Positions 1 to 7,006 are shown, numbered from the stretch's first letter. The stretch is DNA of 14,350 nucleotides from an uncultured euryarchaeote (GCA_937897365.1 CALCOP010000028.1:1-14350); one strand, 5' to 3'. Notes: generated by a model not told the origin, from the sequence alone. A program made the numbers and translations.

Positions 1-1962
1 GCCAGAACTTGTTGTCCATGTTGCATCTGGGTCGGACCAGCCATCGTCATCCGAGTCGAGACAGCCAATGCGATCTTCAAACGAGGTCCCAGATACGGTC
101 TTACATTGATCACCTTCAAATCCGCTGGCTTCATCTCCAAAACCATCGCCGTCAGTATCCCTCCATTGTGATGACTCAGTAGGGAACTCATCAACTGAAT
201 CAGCATATCCATCGGTGTCAAAGTCAGCACATCCCATCAATGAGCCGAGGTAACTTGTTCCTGCATTGACCGGGCAATGGTCGATTTCATCAGAAAACCC
301 GTCGTTATCATCATCGAGATCTTCACCAACATCTTGGCAACCATCCTGATCTCCATCATTGGATACCGTCGAGAAGAAAGATGGCGGACTTGTAGGACAG
401 AGGTCTATTGAAGCAGATGAAACACTGCATACCCAGAAACCATCGTTCGCATCTGCATCGCAAATCCGGTCATTATCATCGTCATAATCTTCACCAGAGT
501 CTTGACATCCATCCGAGTCGTAATCTGTGAGTGAAGAAGAAATCCACCCGACATCCCCAAGTGAACAAGAATCAATCTCATCAAAAAGACCGTCGTTATC
601 ATCATCGAGGTCCTCGGTGGAGTCTGCACAACCGTCTGAATCGTGGTCCGTCAGCAAAGAAGAAAGCCAAGAAAGATTGCCTCGAAGACAATCATCATCG
701 GTATCGAGAACAGAATCATTATCGTCATCTTCATCGCAAGCATCGCCTTCAGTATCATTATCGTAATTTGCCTGAGCAGAGTTTGAAATGAATGGACAAT
801 TGTCGAGTTCATCACCGACGCCATCGCCATCTTGATCGTTAAGTGGGTCAATACGCACAACTTCATCTTGTCCGTTATCAACGTAATAGAGATGGCCGTT
901 CGGACCTATTTCAAGACCCATAATCGAGGAAGCGGATGTCTGAATCGTGTCTGCTTCAATCGCACCTTTGCCGTCTGAATCCAAATCGAATGCAGTAATT
1001 CTTCCATTCGCATTCTGTGAGACAAACAGCCGGTCACCATCGAGAGCAATTCCAGAAGGACGATTAAGACCTGTGGCAAGAACTCCCCATTCAATACCAG
1101 TGATTCTTGAATATTCTTCAAGTGGTTCAAGGAGAGAAGGGTCGTTCATCATGTCCTCAGTCTGGTAGGTTGTGTCATCTGTATTGACCCAAAGAACCCT
1201 GTTTGCACCAGCATCTGCGATGTAGAGAATGCCTGAACTTTTGTCCAGAATCATGTGGCCAGGTATACCGAATGCGTGTGTCAGCGTGATATCTGAATAC
1301 CGGCGAACAATACCATCGGAATGATCGTCCTCTCCAGTGTCATGGTCCTGTTGAAAATCATAGCGAACCAATTCGCCATAATATCCGTCATTATACCAAT
1401 ATACATTGTCCGAATCATGCGCAATACCAACGCCATAAGGTGATTGGTGATTCATGTCAATATGGCTTCCAAGAAGCCCATTTCCGTTGTTTTGATTTTC
1501 AACAGCAAAGTGATTCAGCGATGATGGCCAAAGTGTCGGTCCCATGAAATTATTTGGTGCGCCTTGACCGCAGTATGTGTTTCTGGTTTCTTGAGCAGAA
1601 CCCCATTGCCAGTCAAATTCAGGGTGGTATGCACCGAATGCAATTGAACTGACCTCTTCAAGGAAGTGATTTCTGTTGGAGTCAAGGCGATTTTGAGAGG
1701 TTTGACTTTCCATTCCAGTGTCTGAAACGATAGTTATACTGTCAGTAGCCCGATTCGCTATCCAAAGTTCATTGGTTCGACCAGGATGAAATTCAAGGTC
1801 GCGAGGGTCATCAAGCGCATCAGAGGAGTCGGCAATTACAACCTCATCAAACACTTCACCAAATTGTTCTACAAAAGTCGCCTCTTTGGATGCAACTGCA
1901 TGCGAAGGTATCGAAAAGAGCAAAATGCTGAGGAGAACTATGCACATCTGCTTATTGACCAT
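1..1962 (-). CDS. Exported NHL-type beta-propeller protein with C-terminal thrombospondin type 3 (TSP3) calcium-binding repeats; 3' end beyond window
   Basis: The reading frame is open from an ATG at 1962 to the window edge (654 codons), with no stop seen. Residues 1-25 form a signal peptide with hydrophobic core CIVLLSILLFSI and an AxA-type cleavage region (SHAVA). Residues about 45-375 look like an NHL/SMP-30-like beta-propeller: repeated blades carry segments such as LEFHPGRTNELWIANRATDSI, GILYIADAGANRVLWV, GIALDGDRLFVSQNANGRI and GHLYYVDNGQDEVVRI. From residue 375 on, Asp-rich TSP3 motifs dominate (DQDGDGVGDELDNC, DSDGCADSTEDLDDDNDG, DTDGDGFGDE), which in this family bind structural calcium. 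Paired cysteines suggest disulfides, so an extracellular location. A GGAG sits 5 nt before the start. The C-terminus, where an anchor would be expected, is missing. Role inferred: secreted or surface-bound calcium-dependent protein, possibly adhesive; no enzyme motif seen. Confidence 0.88.
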   Translation of the reverse strand, partial: MVNKQMCIVLLSILLFSIPSHAVASKEATFVEQFGEVFDEVVIADSSDALDDPRDLEFHPGRTNELWIANRATDSITIVSDTGMESQTSQNRLDSNRNHFLEEVSSIAFGAYHPEFDWQWGSAQETRNTYCGQGAPNNFMGPTLWPSSLNHFAVENQNNGNGLLGSHIDMNHQSPYGVGIAHDSDNVYWYNDGYYGELVRYDFQQDHDTGEDDHSDGIVRRYSDITLTHAFGIPGHMILDKSSGILYIADAGANRVLWVNTDDTTYQTEDMMNDPSLLEPLEEYSRITGIEWGVLATGLNRPSGIALDGDRLFVSQNANGRITAFDLDSDGKGAIEADTIQTSASSIMGLEIGPNGHLYYVDNGQDEVVRIDPLNDQDGDGVGDELDNCPFISNSAQANYDNDTEGDACDEDDDNDSVLDTDDDCLRGNLSWLSSLLTDHDSDGCADSTEDLDDDNDGLFDEIDSCSLGDVGWISSSLTDYDSDGCQDSGEDYDDDNDRICDADANDGFWVCSVSSASIDLCPTSPPSFFSTVSNDGDQDGCQDVGEDLDDDNDGFSDEIDHCPVNAGTSYLGSLMGCADFDTDGYADSVDEFPTESSQWRDTDGDGFGDEASGFEGDQCKTVSGTSFEDRIGCLDSDDDGWSDPDATWTTSSG
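445..690 (-). repeat. Tandem 41-residue (123-bp) TSP3 repeat pair inside the propeller-TSP3 gene
   Basis: Residues 425-465 and 466-506 of the protein align without gaps, with 23 of 41 positions identical by eye. Each unit starts with Cys, has a Trp at position 8, then TD-x-DSDGC-x-DS-x-ED-x-DDDND. A third copy follows (core at residues 538-561) after a 15-residue expansion. This is a protein-level repeat from past duplication; the DNA copies have diverged. Confidence 0.8.
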
Positions 1963-1967
1963 GGTCG

Positions 1968-1971
1968 CTCC
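1968..1971 (-). promoter_or_regulatory. Ribosome binding site of the propeller-TSP3 gene
   Basis: GGAG lies 5 nt upstream of the ATG at 1962. The same motif and spacing appear before the 1811-residue surface protein gene, supporting both starts. Confidence 0.6.
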
Positions 1972-2002
1972 ATAATGCGGTGAGATATGAGGTCTTGCAC
2001 CC

Positions 2003-2018
2003 CATATTCAGCATATGA
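2003..2018 (-). promoter_or_regulatory. Possible archaeal promoter (TATA-like) of the propeller-TSP3 gene
   Basis: On the minus strand this stretch reads CATATGCTGAATATGG, AT-rich with two TATA-like cores, about 41-56 nt upstream of the ATG at 1962. That would allow transcription to begin some 15-25 nt before the ribosome binding site region. No clear BRE is visible, so this is weak. Confidence 0.3.
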
Positions 2019-2026
2019 GATGATTT

Positions 2027-2050
2027 GCGACAAAAAAATGTCGCCAAAAA
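2027..2050 (-). terminator. Perfect short hairpin with U-rich tracts downstream of dnaJ; probable transcription terminator
   Basis: GCGACA and TGTCGC form a perfect 6-bp inverted repeat (2027-2032 and 2039-2044) around a 6-nt homopolymer loop. In the dnaJ transcript the loop is all U, and another run of five U lies just before the hairpin (2046-2050). Archaeal polymerases terminate at oligo-T tracts, so two tracts 40-60 nt after the dnaJ stop fit an end of the glycosyltransferase-dnaJ transcript and separate it from the propeller-TSP3 gene. The hairpin could instead be a protein-binding operator. Confidence 0.5.
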
Positions 2051-2088
2051 GAGTTTCACAGTTGGCTTAGAAGTCGTGTATAATGTAC

Positions 2089-3222
2089 TCAATTTCGACG
2101 TTCTTTGGCATCAGCCTTAATTCGTTCAAGAATGTCTTTCGGCCCGAGGACATCTTTCAATTCTTGAAGAGATTTTCTTGATTTCTTGTCCACCTTTTTT
2201 GGCATATGTAATTTGAGCAAGACAATCACATCTCCACGACCAGATCTTCTGGTTCGAGGTAACCCTCTCTTCTTAATTTCAAGGGTGTCTCCAGAATTTG
2301 AATATGCTGGAACCTTAATTGTCAAGTCCTTTCCATCGACATGGGACAGAGTGATACTTGTTCCCAAAACAAGATCAGAATAGCCGAGAGGTAAAGACAT
2401 GATAAGGTCAGCACCCGAACGCTCAAACCAGAGGTGTTCTTCAACATCGATTTCAATGAATAAATCACCATCTTCTCCTTTACCGTTCGGAGCAGGTTCA
2501 CCTTTACCTCGCATACGAAGTCGGGTTCCTGATTCCGCACCTGCTGGAATATTGAATCGTAAAGTCGTCGCTTTGATTTCCTTACCTTTTCCTCTGCAGT
2601 AACTGCAGCGTTCGTCTATTTGGTGCCCTGAACCATCGCAAGAAGAACAATCACGAACGACGTCCTGAACAAATGGCCCAACTTGTTGCCGCATCCGGAC
2701 ACGACCTTGACCGTTACATTCCCTGCAGTCGGATATCTCCCCGTTTTTCGCACCCGTACCTGCACATTGAGTACAAGACACGGGTAGTTCGACTTCAACT
2801 TCTTCTTGGCTGCCGCTGAATATTTTCTCTAAATCCACAGTATGGAACATGCGAATGTCACTTCCACGACGACGTGAGCGTCTACCATTGCCACCGCCTC
2901 CACCACCGAATATGTTGGAAAATATATCACCGCCAAAAAGATCTTCCAAGTTGATGTTAAATCCTCCACCACCAAATCCTCCAAACGGGGAGCCGCCTCC
3001 AGGGCCACTGTGTCCAAAACGATCATATTGAGCACGCTTTTGTTCATCAGAAAGAATTGCGTAAGCCTCTTGAATTTCTTTGAACATCTCCTCCGCATTT
3101 TCTTCTTCACTGCGGTCTGGGTGATACTTTCTTGCAAGACTACGAAAGGCATTTTTGAGGTCGGCAGAAGAAGCATCCTTCGACACTCCCAAGACCTCAT
3201 AGTAATCCCGCTTTTCAGCCAC
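2089..3222 (-). CDS. dnaJ: Chaperone DnaJ (Hsp40, type I)
   Basis: Cytosolic co-chaperone that delivers unfolded protein to DnaK (Hsp70) and stimulates its ATPase. All parts of a type I Hsp40 are present, numbering from the GTG at 3222 (377 aa, normal length). They are an N-terminal J-domain (about 3-70) with the HPD triad at 34-36, a Gly/Phe-rich linker (about 70-115), and a zinc-finger domain with four CxxCxGxG-type motifs (C150/C153, C166/C169, C192/C195, C206/C209). The C-terminal substrate-binding domain follows. Start choice: a GTG at 3231 is also in frame (380 aa), but the GTG at 3222 has GGGTGA exactly 5 nt upstream and gives the usual DnaJ beginning MAEKRDYYEVLGV. It probably belongs to the operon with the two upstream minus-strand genes. 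dnaK and grpE are not in this window. Confidence 0.97.
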   Translation of the reverse strand: MAEKRDYYEVLGVSKDASSADLKNAFRSLARKYHPDRSEEENAEEMFKEIQEAYAILSDEQKRAQYDRFGHSGPGGGSPFGGFGGGGFNINLEDLFGGDIFSNIFGGGGGGNGRRSRRRGSDIRMFHTVDLEKIFSGSQEEVEVELPVSCTQCAGTGAKNGEISDCRECNGQGRVRMRQQVGPFVQDVVRDCSSCDGSGHQIDERCSYCRGKGKEIKATTLRFNIPAGAESGTRLRMRGKGEPAPNGKGEDGDLFIEIDVEEHLWFERSGADLIMSLPLGYSDLVLGTSITLSHVDGKDLTIKVPAYSNSGDTLEIKKRGLPRTRRSGRGDVIVLLKLHMPKKVDKKSRKSLQELKDVLGPKDILERIKADAKERRN

Positions 3223-3227
3223 GCCAC

Positions 3228-3233
3228 TCACCC
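3228..3233 (-). promoter_or_regulatory. Ribosome binding site that decides the dnaJ start
   Basis: GGGTGA, complementary to the archaeal 16S 3' end, sits 5 nt before the GTG at 3222 and overlaps the alternative GTG at 3231. That favours the downstream start. Confidence 0.55.
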
Positions 3234-3289
3234 AATGAGATGGCGTGTATCAACGACCTCTTTCAATATCTCGCTTGAAAAGGACCAAC

Positions 3290-4273
3290 TTATGCATCAA
3301 GACCACATTGAAGACAGAACGGTTCGTCTTGAGGTATAGGTGCATTGCAGCCTCGACATAATTTCCCCGTTGGAGATGAAATGAGTTCTGTTGGCTGCGT
3401 CACTTCATACTGTGGAGTCGAAATCATTGCCATCGATTCAATACTTTCACTCGATTGTTGCGAAGGTGTGTTCGAGTCCCAAGCATAGACTTTTTCTGAC
3501 TCGGATTGAAGTTTGCTCGTTGACATGACTTGTTCACCTTGCTCAGAAACATAGGAATCAATTCCTCCATCATCGGACATCGTGGTTATCTTCAATTCCT
3601 CACCGTTTGTTCGTGATACGGTCCGCAGAGGTGCTACCGGACGTTGAGCTGTCACTGGTGAGGCTGTTGATGCAGCGCGTAAAGCAGCCTGTCTTTTTTC
3701 TTCACGGCGTTCACCAGAATCACCTCTGCCAAACAATCGTGAAATTGAATCAAGGAAGGAATCCATTGGAGAATTTTTCCGCTTGGCACCGATCGTAGAA
3801 TCAACGCTTTCATCATCGAACGTTTCATCTCCACTCATTCTTCGATTTGCTTTTTGAATGCGTGCAGATTCAAGTAACAAATCAACTTCGACTTTTTCAT
3901 CCTCTCCCAACTCGAGTTCAGGTGTTTCTTTATCGATACTTGAGACCGTTCTTTGAAGTGTCATTTCACCCACTGGAGTCAAATTGCTATCAAGTTGAAC
4001 ACTGGTCTGCCAAACACCGGCTTCTTCTGCCTCGTACACTTTCTTCATGGATTTCATTATCTGTGAACGATGAAACTCATGGTCTCGAACAGTCCGAGTT
4101 CGACGGAAAAGAATCACGCCGGTAACAACTCCTATTCCATACCAGCCATACATGAGGCTCGGTTCAACCTCAAACATTTCTTTCAATGGAGTTACGGTAA
4201 GATGGGTCGCTGCGAGAAGGAGAAGAGGCATGACTGCAATGCCTCGAGCCGTGAACCTCCGCTCTGTCGCCAT
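3290..4273 (-). CDS. Two-pass membrane protein with C-terminal zinc ribbon, function unknown
   Basis: I do not recognise a named family. Numbering from the ATG at 4273 (327 aa), two hydrophobic segments near the N-terminus (about 11-29 and 40-56) form a membrane hairpin. The rest is a long hydrophilic, Ser/Glu-rich and probably disordered cytoplasmic region (about 57-300). It ends in a compact zinc ribbon: CRGC (C306, C309) and CLQC (C320, C323), 11 residues later and 4 from the end. Such ribbons are common in archaeal membrane proteins and usually bind protein partners. An ATG at 4318 (342 aa) is also in frame, but the ATG at 4273 has GGAGATGA 5 nt upstream. The gene lies between the glycosyltransferase (63 nt from its stop, or 18 nt with the longer start) and dnaJ, so co-transcription is likely. 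Confidence 0.8.
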   Translation of the reverse strand: MATERRFTARGIAVMPLLLLAATHLTVTPLKEMFEVEPSLMYGWYGIGVVTGVILFRRTRTVRDHEFHRSQIMKSMKKVYEAEEAGVWQTSVQLDSNLTPVGEMTLQRTVSSIDKETPELELGEDEKVEVDLLLESARIQKANRRMSGDETFDDESVDSTIGAKRKNSPMDSFLDSISRLFGRGDSGERREEKRQAALRAASTASPVTAQRPVAPLRTVSRTNGEELKITTMSDDGGIDSYVSEQGEQVMSTSKLQSESEKVYAWDSNTPSQQSSESIESMAMISTPQYEVTQPTELISSPTGKLCRGCNAPIPQDEPFCLQCGLDA

Positions 4274-4278
4274 AGCCT

Positions 4279-4286
4279 TCATCTCC
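4279..4286 (-). promoter_or_regulatory. Ribosome binding site that decides the start of the zinc-ribbon membrane protein
   Basis: GGAGATGA differs in one base from the archaeal consensus GGAGGTGA and stands 5 nt before the ATG at 4273. The upstream ATG at 4318 has only AGAGG directly abutting it, a poor spacing. Confidence 0.5.
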
Positions 4287-4336
4287 CGTTTTTTTGGAAC
4301 GCTCAAGTATGTTGTCATCCTCTGTCTATTTCGGTC

Positions 4337-5368
4337 TCATCGGTCAGATGGAGCTCGACCTTTGCGTAAAATTCCGTCAACTAAGCCTATAGAAAAACTC
4401 GAATGCAGCATTATCAGACATAAAGGCACACCGAAAAGAGTTGAAAACCGCTTCGAGCGTAAAGAACTTCGAATGCCTTCGAGTAAGAGAACCGTGAGAT
4501 AACTCGCTGGAAGAATGGATACGAGGCGGGGTTGAAGGAAATAAATTCCCAACGTTGCGAGGAGTCCAACCCAAGGTAAAAATTCACGAAAGCTGATTCT
4601 TTTTGGGTGCTTTCTCAATATTTTCATCCTCCAAAATCCATATCTGTGACCCATTTTCCACCATTTGAACAATCCCGAACGCTTGACCATGCTCACCATT
4701 GTTGCAGGGGTTCGAAAAACTGCGTAACCTGAATCAATTAAACGCATTGAAAGGTCACTATCCTGACTTGTAATGTAGGCTGTATCCCACCCACCTACAT
4801 CATCCAGGGCAACTCGTGAATGCATAGCAAATGCCGGAGTTTTGGTCGGCCCCGAGACTGAAAATGATTCAAATTGTCCACTACCACTTCCAAATGGCGA
4901 TGAAAGAGTGCTTTCAATCCAATGCTCCACCAACCCATGCTCACCTTGCCTTGCTTGAACGCGTATCCCCACCGCAGCTAAGGGTGCAGAAAGCGACGAT
5001 TCTATACGAGACCATTCGTCCATTCGAATTTGGAGATGGTCTGGCTCTACAGTTGAGTGGCCAATCATTTCAACGGTATACTGTATCGAAGGGGGTAACA
5101 ATGAAAGTGCAAGATTTCGAGCGTCTGCAACGTGTTTTTTGGGATTTGAATGTAACTCAATAAGAGGACCTCCACGCTCTTTACTTCGCTTTATTGCTTT
5201 GCGGACTTCCTCACTTGTTGAATCCAAAGAACCCCCATCGAGTACGAGAATCATGTGAGTTTCCGATGAGATTGTTTGTGCAATAAGTGAATCTAAGCAT
5301 GCACCAATATACTCAGCCTCGTTGAGAACCGGAATGACAGATGCAATCAATGGTTGTGCATCAGTCAT
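4337..5368 (-). CDS. Family 2 glycosyltransferase, ExoA-like, with C-terminal membrane segments
   Basis: Predicted GT-A fold glycosyltransferase that would move a sugar from a nucleotide-sugar donor to a glycan or lipid carrier at the inner membrane face. From the ATG at 5368 (343 aa) the N-terminus has SVIPVLNEAEYIGACLDSL and the donor-binding LDGGSLDST, where the double-Gly DGGS form resembles succinoglycan transferase ExoA. The acceptor part has GGWDTAYITSQDSDLSMRL (the usual ED/QD general-base region), then a basic WKMGHRYGFWRMKIL segment. Two or three hydrophobic stretches follow (about 260-330) and should anchor it in the membrane. Where ExoA-like enzymes have VDGH or VDAH, this protein reads MIGHS, lacking the acidic residue. 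The frame extends upstream to 5464, but those residues are unlike the family and run into the divergent gene. GGAG lies 4 nt before 5368. First gene of the operon leading to dnaJ. Substrate unknown. Confidence 0.88.
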   Translation of the reverse strand: MTDAQPLIASVIPVLNEAEYIGACLDSLIAQTISSETHMILVLDGGSLDSTSEEVRKAIKRSKERGGPLIELHSNPKKHVADARNLALSLLPPSIQYTVEMIGHSTVEPDHLQIRMDEWSRIESSLSAPLAAVGIRVQARQGEHGLVEHWIESTLSSPFGSGSGQFESFSVSGPTKTPAFAMHSRVALDDVGGWDTAYITSQDSDLSMRLIDSGYAVFRTPATMVSMVKRSGLFKWWKMGHRYGFWRMKILRKHPKRISFREFLPWVGLLATLGIYFLQPRLVSILPASYLTVLLLEGIRSSLRSKRFSTLFGVPLCLIMLHSSFSIGLVDGILRKGRAPSDR

Positions 5369-5411
5369 AACACTCCGAATATGACATTGACTTTCACCCC
5401 TTCGCCTTTTT

Positions 5412-5424
5412 CCTCCATAAAAGG
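5412..5424. promoter_or_regulatory. Shared TATA-like element between the divergent glycosyltransferase and UPF0201 genes
   Basis: The only 84 bp between these divergent genes contain TCCATAAAAGGCA. Read on the minus strand it gives CTTTTATG, similar to the archaeal TATA box, centred about 50 nt before the glycosyltransferase start. On the plus strand it lies about 35 nt before the UPF0201 start. One element may serve both directions; sequence match only. Confidence 0.35.
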
Positions 5425-5452
5425 CATGTTCATGTGCCAGGGGGTTTTGGCG

Positions 5453-5974
5453 ATGTTCATGCAAGAGCCAATGCTTCGCCTAAACGGTGTGAACGAAAAC
5501 TTGCGTATTGTTATTGAAACAGAATTGCGAGGTGCCGATTCTCCCGAAAAAGTTCGCGAATCTCTCCTTACACTATTTCCGGAATTTCCTGAACAAGGAG
5601 ATATTGAACATCCGACACTGGGTAATGCAATTCATGAGACATGGACGGGTGAACAAGTCTCACTCCAAACATTTCTGAAATTGTTGCACGAACAGAGAAT
5701 ACTTGATACGGCTTTGGATGCAATGACGATTGCTTTCGATGGAACAAAAACGACTTTTGATTTATTGCGTCAAGCTGCAATCGTTGGAAAAATCGCATTC
5801 CCGTTGGATGAAGAACAACCCTTTGGGGGAGTCATTTCAGTCACACTCGAAGGCGAACATCTACGTGATTGGCTCGAGGCCGCAACTTGGCACAAAGGAC
5901 GTGATGTCGCTCCACGCTCAATTAAGGATGACCTCGCAATGACTGATGACGGGGAATCAGTTACCTGGATCTGA
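5453..5974 (+). CDS. UPF0201 / COG1325 family protein, predicted RNA-binding
   Basis: The family is archaeal, small and cytoplasmic, with a ribosomal protein L5-like fold, and is predicted to bind RNA; its exact role is not established. The match rests on an N-terminal strand-helix IVIETELRGADSPEKVRESL followed by LFPEF (residues about 19-45). The most conserved stretch is LLHEQRILDTALDAM (77-91), then LRQAAIVGKIAF (105-116) and FGGVISVTLEGEHLRDWLE (124-142). From the ATG at 5453 the product is 173 aa, slightly long for the family because of N- and C-terminal tails. Starts at 5459 and 5471 are possible. The open frame reaches back to 5354, but that would overlap the divergent glycosyltransferase start. 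GGGGGT lies 7 nt before 5453. The last 18 bp overlap the convergent peptidase-Nudix gene. Confidence 0.78.
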   Translation: MFMQEPMLRLNGVNENLRIVIETELRGADSPEKVRESLLTLFPEFPEQGDIEHPTLGNAIHETWTGEQVSLQTFLKLLHEQRILDTALDAMTIAFDGTKTTFDLLRQAAIVGKIAFPLDEEQPFGGVISVTLEGEHLRDWLEAATWHKGRDVAPRSIKDDLAMTDDGESVTWI

Positions 5975-7006
5975 TGAGAAATTGCTCTCCTTCATCCATT
6001 GAACGACTGCACCGTTATTGCCCAGCCAATCCAGTGCTGAATCATCCGACAGATTCCTCCAGCGAACATCTTGGTGTGCAGTCCATAGCTCCATGTCGCT
6101 AATATTTGGAAGAGTTCCAGTGAAAAACGTTGGAAGTATGTGCAATGCAATATCAGTCTTTTCTAATGAATGATACCATGTCCCGATTGATTCATCACAT
6201 CGAACTTTCCATCCAAACTCTTCCTTAATCTCACGCACAAGAGCCGATTCAAGTGTTTCATTCAATTCGACTTTACCTCCTGGGAACTCCCATTTACCCG
6301 CATGCTTCTGGCCGAAGGAACGCTGTGCAACAAGGTATTCGTCGTCGAGGGTTATCAACGCACCAACAACTGAAACTACAGGTCGGAACATCATCCTTTG
6401 TAACACCTCTTTGACATACATCAACGCTCGTTGAAGTGAGCACCTTTCGGGTGGTGGGAGATGTACAAAGATGCATGGTGGTCGAGATTTGTTGCCACCG
6501 TACATCTCGCCTAATGTGCGGAGTGTATGGTAAAATGTTTCATTGCAGAGAAATGAGCCTGCATCTTGGGAAAGTTCGCATTCAACAGACCAGGGCAATA
6601 ACATCCATTCCTCAGTGGGTAAGGTGACAGATAAATCTCCTTTACCGTGGATGGTTTGATGATGAATTTGACGACCACTGTTATCTGGTATCTTCATGTG
6701 AACATGATCTTGAGCAACGGTTTCAATTCGAGGTATTCGGCATGTATCACACAGACCAAGATGGAGTATTGCATCCCACTCAGATCCCCCGAGTAAGGCA
6801 GAAGCAATCTCTCGTGAACCGGTCTCATCAACAGTGAGAATACGTTTTTCAAGTGTGACTTCAAAACTATCCATCCTTGATTCACGTAAGTCAGACCAAG
6901 GGTCGTCGAGTACAATTTGAGAGGGGAGTTGGTCGACGACTTCGCTTGAAATGTTTTGTGAATGCTTGCCAAATGGTTCGAAACCCGTCACCAAAATTCT
7001 TACCAT
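5957..7006 (-). CDS. Fusion of pyroglutamyl peptidase (Pcp, peptidase C15) and MutT/NudG-like Nudix hydrolase
   Basis: One 349-aa cytoplasmic protein with two enzymes. Residues 1-204 are a pyrrolidone-carboxylate peptidase, which removes N-terminal pyroglutamate from peptides. They include the family start MVRILVTGFEPFG and what align as the catalytic residues E95 (IPRIETVAQD), C154 (GSFLCNETFY) and H182 (IFVHLP). Residues about 206-345 are a Nudix domain with a complete Nudix box: G244-x5-E250-x7-R258-E-I-K-E-E-F-G-W266. The surroundings resemble MutT/NudG enzymes that hydrolyse damaged or non-standard nucleoside triphosphates (KWEFPGGKVELNET, and ALDWL near the end). The open frame continues upstream to 7357, but only the ATG at 7006, with AGAGG 7 nt before it, gives a proper Pcp N-terminus. 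An internal start for the Nudix half is possible. The 3' end overlaps the UPF0201 gene by 18 bp. Confidence 0.9.
   Translation of the reverse strand: MVRILVTGFEPFGKHSQNISSEVVDQLPSQIVLDDPWSDLRESRMDSFEVTLEKRILTVDETGSREIASALLGGSEWDAILHLGLCDTCRIPRIETVAQDHVHMKIPDNSGRQIHHQTIHGKGDLSVTLPTEEWMLLPWSVECELSQDAGSFLCNETFYHTLRTLGEMYGGNKSRPPCIFVHLPPPERCSLQRALMYVKEVLQRMMFRPVVSVVGALITLDDEYLVAQRSFGQKHAGKWEFPGGKVELNETLESALVREIKEEFGWKVRCDESIGTWYHSLEKTDIALHILPTFFTGTLPNISDMELWTAHQDVRWRNLSDDSALDWLGNNGAVVQWMKESNFSSDPGN
6404..6409 (-). promoter_or_regulatory. Possible internal ribosome binding site before the Nudix half
   Basis: GAGGTG stands 9 nt upstream of an in-frame ATG at 6394 (M205) and 12 nt upstream of a second at 6391 (M206), exactly at the domain border. 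It could allow the Nudix domain to be made alone as well as in the fusion. It may also be coincidence, since it encodes Lys-Glu-Val of the peptidase C-terminus. Confidence 0.3.

Noticed and set aside
405..1168. Open frames on both strands, such as a Ser-rich plus-strand frame at 527-766
   Set aside because: These are shadows of the Asp-rich TSP3 coding sequence; repeated GAT/GAC codons keep the other frames free of stops and give low-complexity Ser, Arg or Met-rich translations.
3010..3339. Plus-strand open frame opposite the dnaJ J-domain
   Set aside because: It is the reverse of a highly conserved dnaJ region and has no start signal or family resemblance.
4152..4502. Plus-strand open frame spanning the junction of the zinc-ribbon and glycosyltransferase genes
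   Set aside because: It is antisense to two well-supported genes and its translation has no domain-like pattern.
5369..5464. 32-residue N-terminal extension of the glycosyltransferase
   Set aside because: It is His/Arg-rich, lies upstream of the conserved start of the fold, and would run through the promoter region into the divergent UPF0201 gene.
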